NCBI GenBank assembly: GCA_001550305.1
Contig: LRTP01000286.1
Span: forward strand, 1 to 64,000
Direction of reading: 5' to 3'
Length of the DNA stretch: 64,000 bases
Source of the DNA: Streptomyces diastatochromogenes
GTDB taxonomy: Bacteria > Actinomycetota > Actinomycetes > Streptomycetales > Streptomycetaceae
Shown here piece after piece: positions 54,806-62,643 of the stretch. Positions within the stretch are counted from its first letter, which is position 1; every line of letters starts with the position of its first letter. The translations under genes and the position numbers were made by a program. The notes under the pieces were generated by a model. The model did not search any database. It was not told where the DNA came from and saw only the letters and a list, made by a program, of their open reading frames with translations.

Positions 54806-55605
54806 CAAACCCCCCAGAATGCGCGTGCTTCTGTAGTTATCATACTTCTGAACGCATCGTTAGCTACGATGTGGGCCTTGTCGAAGAAAGATAGGGCCTT
54901 CACTGAAGAGGGATGCGTGAAGTTGAGACTCCTGGCTGTGATATTCAGGTTGATACGGGCTTCAGCCTTTGCCCAGTTATAGGCTGGCTGAACGCTAACG
55001 TGAACTCTCCCGAGAAATTCCCCTGCGTCGATAATTGGCGCTGATGCGGAAAAAGAGAACTGTTCGTAGTCCTGGGAGAGTCCAGAACTCACATTTACAA
55101 CCTTGTGCGTCTCGGAAAGGTTGCTCCACGTGGGGTTTGGTTCAATCAAGTTAATGTAGGTGAGTTCGGCGCGGATCGGCAGTACTGCTCCTCCCGCTCG
55201 CTGAAGTCCAGAGTCCGCGTTACTCAAAAAAGTAGAGAAGCGTTGCCTGAGTTCGCCGAAATGTGGATAGATTTGATCCGGAGTGACCCTCTTCCAGTTC
55301 AAAGCCAGATAATCGGGCTGAACTTGGATTACTTCGGATCCGTCTACCGAATGCAGCCAGTAACGAGACTCGACCGCATTTGTGAAATTAATGGATGGGC
55401 CACTTGGCATGCCCGAGCCGATATCGGGAGCCTGCTCAATCGGCATCACGTAGGGCTGAACGACCTGCACGTTCCGATGCTCCTCGTACCAAGAACCAAG
55501 AATCTCCGGAACCCGTGGCCCAACCAGCATGGGCTGTGGTGACATCGCCACCGAAAGTACAACCTCGTTCACTGGCGGCTGTGCGGCGAGCGTCTCGTCT
55601 CCCAT
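54805..55605 (-). CDS. TIGR04255 family protein
   Basis: 266 residues from the ATG at 55605, aaggaga five bases upstream (an earlier in-frame start at 55626 is weaker). The N-terminal signature PPVNEVVLSVAM and the overall pattern (ending DAFRSMITTEARAFWGV) match what I recall for TIGR04255, a sporadically distributed family often beside small unknown genes and without known function. No membrane or catalytic motif. It heads the three-gene minus-strand operon. Confidence 0.75.
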   Translation of the reverse strand: MGDETLAAQPPVNEVVLSVAMSPQPMLVGPRVPEILGSWYEEHRNVQVVQPYVMPIEQAPDIGSGMPSGPSINFTNAVESRYWLHSVDGSEVIQVQPDYLALNWKRVTPDQIYPHFGELRQRFSTFLSNADSGLQRAGGAVLPIRAELTYINLIEPNPTWSNLSETHKVVNVSSGLSQDYEQFSFSASAPIIDAGEFLGRVHVSVQPAYNWAKAEARINLNITARSLNFTHPSSVKALSFFDKAHIVANDAFRSMITTEARAFWGV

Positions 55606-56050
55606 GCAGTCTCCTTGGCGAGTCACCTACGACTGAGCTTGCCATAGCTTCGAGCTAACGGGCAGGGCACGGTGGGATACAAGCACAATCCGGCTGCAGT
55701 CCACTCGGCTGGGCTACCTGTCGGCCTAACGATCGGAACGCGTGGTTGCACACGGGGCGCGGTGCAGTGCTCGCGGGACGGGCTGGTGGTCCTCGGCGTA
55801 TGGAGGTACGTATCGCAGTGGCGCGCGCGCCAGAACCGTGCCAGATCGAGCGGGCAACCACGGTCGCTCCGAGCCAGCAGCGGCGCAGATGCCCGCTGAC
55901 AGGCTCTGCACCGACACACACCCGGTGACCAGTGCGGACTGGCTCACGAGGGGCGCCAGGCCTGCAAAGCCGAGGTGTTCGGTCTGCCCCTGGGGCCAGT
56001 GTGGTCAGCCAGTAGCCTGCGGCAATCAGCCCACCGACCTTGGAGGCTCC
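55606..56050. other. Upstream region of the cargo operon and the GIY-YIG gene
   Basis: 445 bases. GC returns to high values. No convincing gene: several overlapping short frames on both strands have no support. It should hold promoters for both directions. Confidence 0.5.
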
Positions 56051-56596
56051 GTGGTCCATGCTGCTCTCACCGAACCGGATCGGCTGTGGTCGGCGCGGGA
56101 GGTCTTGGTGCGTCCCAGCCCGGTGCCGGCGGCGGCTGGGGTCTACGGATGGCACTTCGAGAAGGCTCCCTGCCCGGACCTCGATGACGGGCGCCTGCTC
56201 TACGTCGGTATAGCCCCGCGGTACATGGCGAACCGGATCAGCGCGCAGAACCTGCGTAAGCGCGTGAGGTATCACTACCGGGGCAATGCGGCCGGATCAA
56301 CGCTTCGCCTCACGCTCGGTTGCCTGCTCGGGATCGAGTTGCGCCGCGTAGGCAGCGGGACGCGCATGACCTTCGGCAAGGCCGGGGAAGCCGCCCTCAG
56401 TCAGTGGATGGCAGAGAACGCCCGAGTGTGCTGGATCGAGCGTGACGAACCGTGGACCATGGAGTCGGAGCTCATCTCTCAACTCGACCTGCCTCTGAAC
56501 CTCGACCAGAACCGCCACAACCCGTTCCACGGTCGGCTCACGGAAGTGAGATCCCAAGCCCGGCAGCGGGCAAGGGAGTTGGCTGTCAGTGCATAG
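56051..56596 (+). CDS. GIY-YIG-like nuclease-domain protein
   Basis: 181 residues from a GTG at 56051 with ggagg four bases upstream. Residues 30-53 show GVY, then YVG, the two halves of the GIY-YIG core. Arg69/71 follow (NLRKRVRYH), and a Glu (E138/140, MESELIS) and Asn (N150/154) complete the usual active-site set. It would cut DNA with a metal ion. Located 127 bases before attR, which is unusual cargo. It could be a defence nuclease or a homing-type endonuclease relic. Confidence 0.75.
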   Translation: MVHAALTEPDRLWSAREVLVRPSPVPAAAGVYGWHFEKAPCPDLDDGRLLYVGIAPRYMANRISAQNLRKRVRYHYRGNAAGSTLRLTLGCLLGIELRRVGSGTRMTFGKAGEAALSQWMAENARVCWIERDEPWTMESELISQLDLPLNLDQNRHNPFHGRLTEVRSQARQRARELAVSA

Positions 56597-56723
56597 CCAG
56601 TCGGGCTGACATCACCAGTTGACATCAACGGCGGCGAACGATGGTGCACCGGGGCGGTCGCAGACGGATCGGCGAGCGACCAGCGGGTCCCGTTCTGGCA
56701 CACGGCACCGCGCTGCGAGCGAA

Positions 56724-56769
56724 CTTACAAGGCGGATGTCGGCGGTTCGAAACCGTCCGCGCCCACCAG
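56724..56769 (+). other. attR: right copy of the 46-bp attachment site
   Basis: Identical to 43257-43302 and to the 3' part of tRNA-Val, but without the 5' half of a tRNA, so not a functional tRNA gene here. It marks the right end of the AICE. Confidence 0.95.
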
Positions 56770-56785
56770 TCGCAGGACACGATCA

Positions 56786-56825
56786 AGGCCCAGGTCAGCC
56801 GGTGAGAATCCGGTGATCTGGGCCT
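56786..56825 (+). terminator. Original chromosomal terminator of tRNA-Val
   Basis: Arms 56786-56802 and 56810-56825 pair with small bulges (AGGCCCAG...CTGGGCCT, CCGG...CCGG). It follows attR at the same distance as a tRNA terminator would and probably served the tRNA before the AICE inserted. Confidence 0.7.
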
Positions 56826-56896
56826 CTGTCGTTTCCGTCCGCCGAGGGGCGCCGTGCCACTTACGTGCCAGGTGGGCCGCGCGGAGGCCGCTTCAT

Positions 56897-56989
56897 CCCG
56901 GTGTGTCGGAGATCGTGGAAGTGGACGTCACCGAGACCGGTCGGGTCGAGCGCGCGGAGCGATATCCGCCGGAAGTAACGGAGAGGAAC
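56897..56989 (-). pseudogene. Fragment of a tyrosine recombinase gene
   Basis: On the minus strand the frame reads VPLRYFRRISLRALDP, then GLGDVHFHDLRHTG, which is the box II H-x-L-R-H-T region of a phage-type integrase, with the preceding conserved strand. The flanks have no integrase sequence. It is the remains of an older element next to the same tRNA-Val. Confidence 0.7.
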
Positions 56990-57015
56990 GGCCGCTCGGT
57001 GTGAGTGACCGTCTG

Positions 57016-57186
57016 CGACCGGTCCGCCAGTCCCGCAAGACCCGACTGCCCGTACTTGCGCACCCACGCATGCACCGACTGCCGTGACACCCCATACCGC
57101 GCCGCGACTTGGGTGACGGGAACCCCCGCGGCAACCTCCATGACCGCGTGATACCGCTGCTCGACCACACTCAGCTCCACCAGCAC
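57016..57186 (-). pseudogene. Truncated IS481-type transposase, N-terminal HTH only
   Basis: From a GTG at 57186 the frame reads MLVELSVVEQRYHAVME, then the HTH VTQVAARYGVSRQSVHAWV and GLAGLADRS, the N-terminus of IS481-family transposases. After about 57 residues homology stops, and the DDE catalytic part is missing. It abuts the integrase fragment. Confidence 0.7.
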
Positions 57187-57390
57187 GGCCTCAGCCCTCC
57201 CCGCACACGCCGATCGGACGCACACAGCCAAGCCGAGGCAAGCGGTGGCACGTCTTCGGCCCAGGGGGCCTGATCGTCTTGCCGACGCACTGGAGCACGA
57301 CAAAACTGGCCATGTGGGCATTCCGGAACGTGCTCGGAAGGGAGGAGATCCCGCAGCCCGGCCGATAGACGATCAAAGGGAGAGGGAGTC
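57187..57390. other. Region before the peroxidase operon
   Basis: 204 bases, with the ggagag ribosome site of the next gene. Promoter expected; no clear hexamers, regulators or palindromes seen. Confidence 0.4.
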
Positions 57391-57891
57391 ATGACGGCAC
57401 AGAGTTCCGCGACTCCAACCGTGACCAGGCAGCCCGACGGTCTCGGCAAGCGGGTCGGCGAGGTAGCGGAAATCACCGTTCTCTTCGATGCCAAGCCAGG
57501 CGGGGCAGAGAGGTTCCACCAGAACGCCGCCAAGATCCAGGACGACGCCTTTCAATACGAAAAGGTCGTCGGCACTGTCCACGACTTCCGTGTCACATTC
57601 ATCAACAATGACACCCAGGTCATAGGCGCGGTCACCTATGACGGTGACTTCAAGCCGTACATGGCTGACATCTTCGCCAACGCCGCACCGTGGTTCGACG
57701 AGATGTTCGAAGGTGTCGTTGAGGGCTGGCCCGGGGCGACCTCTCCGAACATCGTCGACTGGCTGGCGACGAAGATCGTGGAGGCCGACATGTGGTACGC
57801 CTCCAATCCGACCATGACGGTCGAGGACACCGCCAAGGCACAGAAGGTCACGCAGGCGTTCAACGCGTTGCTGGATACGGCGTCCAGCTAG
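57391..57891 (+). CDS. Dimeric alpha+beta barrel-like small protein, first gene of the DyP operon
   Basis: 166 residues from the ATG at 57391 with gggagag upstream. The core reads VGEVAEITVLFDAKPG, then VTFINNDTQVIGAVTYDGDFKPYMADIF and EGVVEGWPG. The YDGD-x-Y-x2-D-x-F pattern is shared with small ferredoxin-like-fold proteins that occur near peroxidases and DyP enzymes; I recall the pattern but cannot name a family. No signal peptide. First of four genes in one direction with short gaps. Possibly a partner or heme-handling subunit of the DyP enzyme. Confidence 0.75.
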   Translation: MTAQSSATPTVTRQPDGLGKRVGEVAEITVLFDAKPGGAERFHQNAAKIQDDAFQYEKVVGTVHDFRVTFINNDTQVIGAVTYDGDFKPYMADIFANAAPWFDEMFEGVVEGWPGATSPNIVDWLATKIVEADMWYASNPTMTVEDTAKAQKVTQAFNALLDTASS

Positions 57892-57938
57892 CGGCGCGCG
57901 CTCGTCGGCTCGGGCCCCGTCAGGGAGGTCGCAGCATC

Positions 57939-59090
57939 ATGTCCGACCATCTTTCCGGCACTCGCGCCCTGGCCGATCCGGCCATAGACCTGACCGACCT
58001 CTATGCCTTTCCCAGCCCCTCCCGGTCGGGTCGGCTCGTCCTCGTCATGAATGTCTTTCCCAACGCGCGGCCGGGAGCCCTGTTCTCTGACGCTGCCAGC
58101 TATCGTTTCCGCGTCCGTCCGGCATCCGTGCCCATGGGAGATTCCGGCTCACTCCTCGATGTCGGCACCGACGAATTCGCGCTCACCTGCACCTTCTCGA
58201 TTCCGATCGGACCCGATGACAACGGGGAGTTGGCGCAGCGGGGAACGTGCGAGCTGCCCAACGGGGAATCGGTTTCGTTGCTGGTGAATGACGAGCGGGG
58301 CGGCGAGGGACATGGCGTGCGCTGCTACGCCGGGCTGCGGCTGGATCCCTTCTTCATGGACGTGGCCAAGGAGGTGGAGACGCGGGCGAGGCGGCGGCTC
58401 GCCTTCGTACCGAAGGGCACCAACTCCCTGGAGGGCGCCGACGTCCTGACCGTCGTGGTAGAGCTCGACGTCGCCAGGGTGTTCGGGGCGGCCTCGGGGA
58501 GCGTCTTCGCCGTTGCGGCGGAAACCGTCACGGTCGGGCCGTATCCGGTGCGCCTCGAACGCCTCGGCCGCCCCGAGGTCAAGAACATTCTCCTGTCGGA
58601 CAACGGGGTCGACGCCGCCAATAAGGTCGTTGACCTGCGCGATCTCTACAACGAGGAAGATCCGTTCCTGCTGGGGCCGAGCTACGTGGCCGCCTATCGC
58701 TCACGCCTTAACGCCAACCTGGTCTTCTTCGACGGTCTCGACGGCGAGCTGGACTGGACGACGCAGCCGGACGGGACGCATCCGCTGACGGAGCTGCTGC
58801 TCGCGGACTTCCTGGTCGTGGACGTTGCCAAGCCGTACGCCGAAGACAGCTATTTCGAGATCGAGCGGGCCCTGCTGGAGGGACGGGAGCATGCGACCTG
58901 TGGCGGCCGGTCGCTCAACGACGATGTCATCGACACGCTCTACACGCTGATCGTCAACGCGGGCCATGGCCCGCGCGTGAGCGACGGCGTCGACGGGACC
59001 GTCCCGGCTTCGCGCGAGTTCCCGTACCTGGCACCGCCCAACCCCGACCCGCCCGAACCCGTTTCCGTCCCGACGGCCGCCGCAGGCTGA
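57939..59090 (+). CDS. DUF4331 family protein
   Basis: 383 residues from the ATG at 57939, ggagg upstream, 47 bases after the previous stop. It begins MSDHLSGTRALADPAIDLTDLYAFPSP, the standard DUF4331 start (DHLS/DH-x-D and DLTDLYAF). DUF4331 proteins are a family of unknown function, sometimes secreted and sometimes cytoplasmic; this one has no signal peptide. The Asp-rich motifs suggest a metal site. It overlaps the next gene by one base. Confidence 0.85.
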   Translation: MSDHLSGTRALADPAIDLTDLYAFPSPSRSGRLVLVMNVFPNARPGALFSDAASYRFRVRPASVPMGDSGSLLDVGTDEFALTCTFSIPIGPDDNGELAQRGTCELPNGESVSLLVNDERGGEGHGVRCYAGLRLDPFFMDVAKEVETRARRRLAFVPKGTNSLEGADVLTVVVELDVARVFGAASGSVFAVAAETVTVGPYPVRLERLGRPEVKNILLSDNGVDAANKVVDLRDLYNEEDPFLLGPSYVAAYRSRLNANLVFFDGLDGELDWTTQPDGTHPLTELLLADFLVVDVAKPYAEDSYFEIERALLEGREHATCGGRSLNDDVIDTLYTLIVNAGHGPRVSDGVDGTVPASREFPYLAPPNPDPPEPVSVPTAAAG

Positions 59091-60163
59091 TGAGCAGTTC
59101 CAGGGCGGCCACTCTTGCAGACGGTGAGAGGGGGCCCGACCTCGCGGGCGGGCCGCCCACGACAGCCGGCATCATCGCCCTGGGCAACCTCGACGCGCGC
59201 ATCGAAGGTCTGACGTCGCAGGCGACACGGGGACGACTCACCGCCGACGGCTGGGGCGAGTTGGTGGAGCTGACCGCCCTGCGCGGGCATGTACGGGGCC
59301 GCATCGACGAGGCCGAGCGCGCGGCATCGCTGGCCGAGACGTTCGTCGACAAGGTGCCGCGCGATCCTCGCTCGTTTGTGGCGCGTGCCAGGCTGGCGGG
59401 CCTCTTCCATCGATTCGCGGCGGCGCTGGACGATCTGGACGCGGCGGCTGCGCTGGGGCTCGATCGGCGCACCGTGGACGAGGAGCGAGCCGCCGTCTGG
59501 CAGGCGGTCGGGCGGTACGACGAGGCGCTTGCGCTGCGTCGACAGGGGCTGTCGATGCAGCAGGACTTCTGGACCCTCGGCGCCATGGCCCGCTGTCGGG
59601 CCGAGAGCGGCGAGGTGGACGAGGCCGAGTCGTGGTTTTTGGCAGCGAGACGCGTCTTCCGCGGGGTCAGTCCCTTTCCGCCGGCGGTCCTCGAATTCCA
59701 GTGCGGACAGATGTGGCTGGCCCAGGGTGAACTGGTGAGCGCGCGCGTCTGGCTGGAGTCGGCTACTCGCCGACTGCCGTCCTACGTGCCGGCGCATGGC
59801 CACCTCGCTGAGGCCGATGCCGCCGAAGGCAGGGTGGCCGTAGCGATAGAGCGCCTGCGCCGATTGGCCCTCGCCAGTGACGATCCCGACTACGCGACCC
59901 GGCTTGCCCGCCTCCTGGGCGGGTGCGAGGCATCGACGGAAGCTCGGTTCTGGCGTGCCCACGCTGCCGCACGCTACGAGGAGTTGATGGCGCGCCACCC
60001 CGAGGCGTACGCCGATCACGCGGCGGAGTTCTGGCTGACCGTCGGCGGCGATCCCCAGCGAGCGCTTCGGCTCGCGCGGTGGAACCTTGCGCTCCGAGCG
60101 ACCCCGCGCGCTCAGGCGCTCGTCAATCGCGCGATGTGCCGTGTCGGACAGCAGCGAAAGTAG
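59090..60163 (+). CDS. TPR-like helical repeat protein
   Basis: 357 residues from the ATG at 59090, overlapping the DUF4331 stop by one base (TGATG). Repeated helix pairs with Ala/Leu/Arg spacing, for example LRGHVRGRIDEAERAASLAETF, FHRFAAALDDLDAAAALGL and FWTLGAMARCRAESGEVDEAE, are TPR-like scaffolds. Residues after 300 form a last helical part. No membrane or enzyme motif. It may assemble the DyP enzyme with the two other proteins. Confidence 0.8.
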   Translation: MSSSRAATLADGERGPDLAGGPPTTAGIIALGNLDARIEGLTSQATRGRLTADGWGELVELTALRGHVRGRIDEAERAASLAETFVDKVPRDPRSFVARARLAGLFHRFAAALDDLDAAAALGLDRRTVDEERAAVWQAVGRYDEALALRRQGLSMQQDFWTLGAMARCRAESGEVDEAESWFLAARRVFRGVSPFPPAVLEFQCGQMWLAQGELVSARVWLESATRRLPSYVPAHGHLAEADAAEGRVAVAIERLRRLALASDDPDYATRLARLLGGCEASTEARFWRAHAAARYEELMARHPEAYADHAAEFWLTVGGDPQRALRLARWNLALRATPRAQALVNRAMCRVGQQRK

Positions 60164-60207
60164 CGGCAATTGGTACAAAGTCGCCGATAGTCGACCGGGA
60201 GGACGTC

Positions 60208-61539
60208 ATGACAGCGACTGAAGCAGCGCCGCTGCAGCTGGACGAGATTCAGGGCATCGTGCTGCGTGACCGGCCGTCACCGTACGTCGGCACCTACATC
60301 CTGTTGCGTGTGGACGATCCCGGCGCCGGGCGCGAGTTGATGGGGCGTCTGGCCGAGCTGGTCGACTCCGCTGCGAACTGGTGGCAACCGGACCTGCCCG
60401 CGCTCCTCAACGCCGGACTGACGTACCGGGGGCTCGAAGCGCTCCAGGTCTCACCGGTCGCCCTGAGCACCTTCCCTGAGGAGTTTCGCCAGGGCATGGC
60501 GGCGCGCGCCGAGTTCATCGGTGACACCGGGGAGAGCGCGCCCGCCCGCTGGGAGCCGCCCTTCGGTACCGGCCAGGTACATGTCGTGCTGTCCCTCCTG
60601 GCTGCCGACCAGGAGTCATTGGCGGTCGTCCTCGAACGTGCGCGCAAGGCCCACGCGCAGCTTCGCGGTCTTCAGGTCGTCCATCGGCAGGACTTCTACC
60701 AGCTGTCCAGCGGGCGTACCAGCTTCGGCTACAAGGACGGCATCGGCAACCCCGCGATCGAAGGCAGCGGTGCCGAGAGTCCGCCCGGTGACGGTTCCGT
60801 GCTCAAGGCAGGCGAATTCGTGCTCGGCTATCGCGACGAGACCGGAAACCTGCCGCCGATGCCGCAGCCGGCCGAGCTGGGCCGCAACGGCACCTTCGTG
60901 GCCTGGCGGAAGCTGCACACGCGCGTCGCGGCCTTCCGCCGCTATCTCCACGACAACTCCGGCAGCCCGGGGGAGGAGTCGCTGCTCGCCGCCAAGATCG
61001 TGGGCCGCTGGCAGAGCGGCGCCCCGCTGATCCTGGCGCCCGAGCACGACGACCCGGCCCTGGGAGCGGACGCCCAGCGCAACAACGGTTTCCGCTACGA
61101 GTCCGATCCGCGTGGCGCGATCTGCCCCCACGGCGCCCACGCCAGGCGAGCCAACCCGCGCGACTCGGAGATCATCGGTGACATCCGCCTGCACCACATG
61201 ATCCGACGGGGCACCAACTACGGTCCCCCTCTTCCGGCCGGCATCCTGGACGACGACGGCGCCGACCGTGGCATCGTCTTCGTCTTCATCGGCTCGCACC
61301 TTGACCGTCAGTTTGAATTCGTGAAGTCGCAATGGTTGAACGACGGCCATTTCACCGGCCTCGACCAGGAGAAGGACCTGCTCACGGGCGACAACGACGG
61401 CACGGGCATCTTCACGATCCCGCAGCACCCCATCCGGCGCCGCCTGCACGGCGTAGAGCGTTTTGTCATCACCCGCGGCGGAGAGTACTTCTTCCTGCCG
61501 AGCCTCAGCGCGCTGCGCTGGCTGGCCGACGTCCAGTGA
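60208..61539 (+). CDS. DyP-type heme peroxidase
   Basis: 443 residues from the ATG at 60208 with ggagga upstream, 45 bases after the TPR gene. The DyP signature GYKDG covers residues 174-178 with the distal Asp177. The proximal heme ligand His311 is in CPHGAHARRANPR, followed by a conserved Arg. No Tat signal (no twin Arg at the start), so cytoplasmic. DyP enzymes use hydrogen peroxide to oxidise dyes, lignin-like phenols or other substrates; some are packed into encapsulins. No encapsulin gene or targeting tail is visible. It closes the four-gene operon. Confidence 0.9.
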   Translation: MTATEAAPLQLDEIQGIVLRDRPSPYVGTYILLRVDDPGAGRELMGRLAELVDSAANWWQPDLPALLNAGLTYRGLEALQVSPVALSTFPEEFRQGMAARAEFIGDTGESAPARWEPPFGTGQVHVVLSLLAADQESLAVVLERARKAHAQLRGLQVVHRQDFYQLSSGRTSFGYKDGIGNPAIEGSGAESPPGDGSVLKAGEFVLGYRDETGNLPPMPQPAELGRNGTFVAWRKLHTRVAAFRRYLHDNSGSPGEESLLAAKIVGRWQSGAPLILAPEHDDPALGADAQRNNGFRYESDPRGAICPHGAHARRANPRDSEIIGDIRLHHMIRRGTNYGPPLPAGILDDDGADRGIVFVFIGSHLDRQFEFVKSQWLNDGHFTGLDQEKDLLTGDNDGTGIFTIPQHPIRRRLHGVERFVITRGGEYFFLPSLSALRWLADVQ

Positions 61540-61580
61540 ACCGAGCTCGCGGCTTGCTCTGATCGACGGCAGGGTAAGCG

Positions 61581-61611
61581 TGAGCTGGTTCGAATCCTGT
61601 CGGGGGGCACA
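61581..61611 (+). other. Fossil attachment site: tRNA 3' end fragment
   Basis: GAGCTGGTTCGAATCCTGTC then GGGGGGCACA resembles the T arm and acceptor end of a Streptomyces tRNA-Arg-type gene, with mismatches in the T stem. No 5' half is present. Together with the following hairpin and integrase tail it mirrors the AICE left end at 43.26 kb. Confidence 0.6.
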
Positions 61612-61616
61612 AGGGC

Positions 61617-61650
61617 AAAGGCCCCGGACCGATCATGGTCCGGGGCCTTT
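61617..61650 (+). terminator. Terminator of the fossil element
   Basis: Perfect 14-bp stem (61617-61630 and 61637-61650) with the loop GATCAT, the same loop as the terminator after tRNA-Val. Confidence 0.85.
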
Positions 61651-61680
61651 GGCATCCACGGCCGACATCAACGAGCACGG

Positions 61681-61725
61681 TCACTGACGACCGGGACGCC
61701 TCCTGAGCAGCCGATCCAGGTTGTC
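61681..61725 (-). pseudogene. 3' tail of a lost integrase gene
   Basis: The minus-strand frame ends DNLDRLLRRRPGRQ, comparable to the AICE integrase end HMDRLLTRRLQHE. The stop lies 31 bases from the terminator, as in the intact AICE (30 bases). It joins directly to the end of the DUF11-like gene, so the rest of the integrase was deleted. Confidence 0.7.
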
Positions 61726-62422
61726 AGTGGTCGTGGCGATCGCAGTGGTCATGACGCTCGTCGTGCCCGTCGCCGTCGTGCCCGTGGTGCTCGATCTTGG
61801 TGGTGTCGGTGGCGGTGTGAGTCGTGGTGTCACCGCCTCCAGTGACGGTGGCGGTGTTGGTGACCCGTGCACGGGCGTTGCAGGAGACGTCGACCTTCAG
61901 GGTGACGGGCGGGTAGCTGTGCCCGGCAGGCAAGACGTCGCTGCGGGTACAGGTGAGGGTGGCCAGAGTGCAGTGCCATCCCCTGCCGGTGATCCTGTCG
62001 GCCCGAAGACCTGTGGGGAGGGTGTCGTGGACGGTGACCTTGGTGCCATTGGTCGGGCCGGCTGCGGTGACGTTACCCACAGTGATGGTGTAGACGCCGT
62101 CCTCGCCCCGGGTGAAGGTGTCCGCGTGACTCTTGGCGATGGTCAGGGAGGGGTGGCTGACTGGGATGACCGTAAATGTGAGGCCGGTACTACCGGTGCT
62201 GTCGGTGTTGCTGGGGTCAGTGGTGGCGGTGCCACTGGGTTCGGTGAGGCCGGTGGTGGTGAAGGCGTTGTTCACCGGCACCGTCCCGTCGTTGCCTTGG
62301 GCGACGTGGGCGCGCTGAACCGTGGCGGTCCAGGCTGTGGCCAGGACGATCGCCAGGACGGCCAGCCCGACGGTCACGACCGCCCCCGTCTTGCGGGGCA
62401 CCCTCAGCCACACTCGAAACAT
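61724..62422 (-). CDS. DUF11-like secreted protein with His-rich C-tail
   Basis: 232 residues from the ATG at 62422 (earlier in-frame starts at 62488 and 62500 are weaker). A hydrophobic segment (AVVTVGLAVLAIVLATAW) is a signal anchor. The middle is a DUF11-like beta sandwich: SLTIAKSHADTFTRGEDGVYTITVGNVTAAGPT, ending near NARARVTNTATVTGGGD. The last 25 residues are His/Asp/Gly-rich (HHGHDGDGHDERHDH), able to bind metals. The stop codon meets the fossil integrase tail, so this C-terminus may be a new end created by deletion. Downstream of a DUF916-like gene on the same strand. Confidence 0.78.
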   Translation of the reverse strand: MFRVWLRVPRKTGAVVTVGLAVLAIVLATAWTATVQRAHVAQGNDGTVPVNNAFTTTGLTEPSGTATTDPSNTDSTGSTGLTFTVIPVSHPSLTIAKSHADTFTRGEDGVYTITVGNVTAAGPTNGTKVTVHDTLPTGLRADRITGRGWHCTLATLTCTRSDVLPAGHSYPPVTLKVDVSCNARARVTNTATVTGGGDTTTHTATDTTKIEHHGHDGDGHDERHDHCDRHDH

Positions 62423-62643
62423 GCCGCCCGTACCTCCCGTGCCGCGGCTTGCTTCAGCCCGCCCTCTCCCATGCCTGAACACCGACATCTCCGCTTCCAA
62501 ACCGTCGATAACAAGCCATAGCTACTCATCGTGACATAAATATCACTTTACGCTTCCGCGAGTCGGCTCGCGGATACGACACGACGGTGATCGCGGCGAG
62601 CACACGAGACTCGACCAACACAGCGGGGGCTCCGTCGGAGTGG

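Larger units (their letters stand above)
43257..56769. mobile_element. pSAM2-type AICE integrated at tRNA-Val
   Basis: Bounded by 46-bp direct repeats; 13,467 bp when one copy is excluded. It has the defining AICE order on the minus strand: tyrosine integrase next to attL, then Xis, RepSA replication initiator, small transfer proteins, a single TraB/FtsK-type DNA translocase (no type IV secretion genes) and a SCO3933-like protein. An XRE regulator and a GntR-Nudix regulator read outward. Cargo with lower GC lies between 52.5 and 56.6 kb. Integration restores the tRNA 3' end. No frameshift was noticed in the core genes. Confidence 0.93.

Noticed and set aside
55672-55899. Short frames on both strands before the GIY-YIG gene
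   Set aside because: High-GC chance frames with no ribosome site or motif.
56724-56769. A second tRNA-Val gene
   Set aside because: Only the 3' 46 bases are present; the D arm and 5' acceptor strand are missing, so it is the attR copy.
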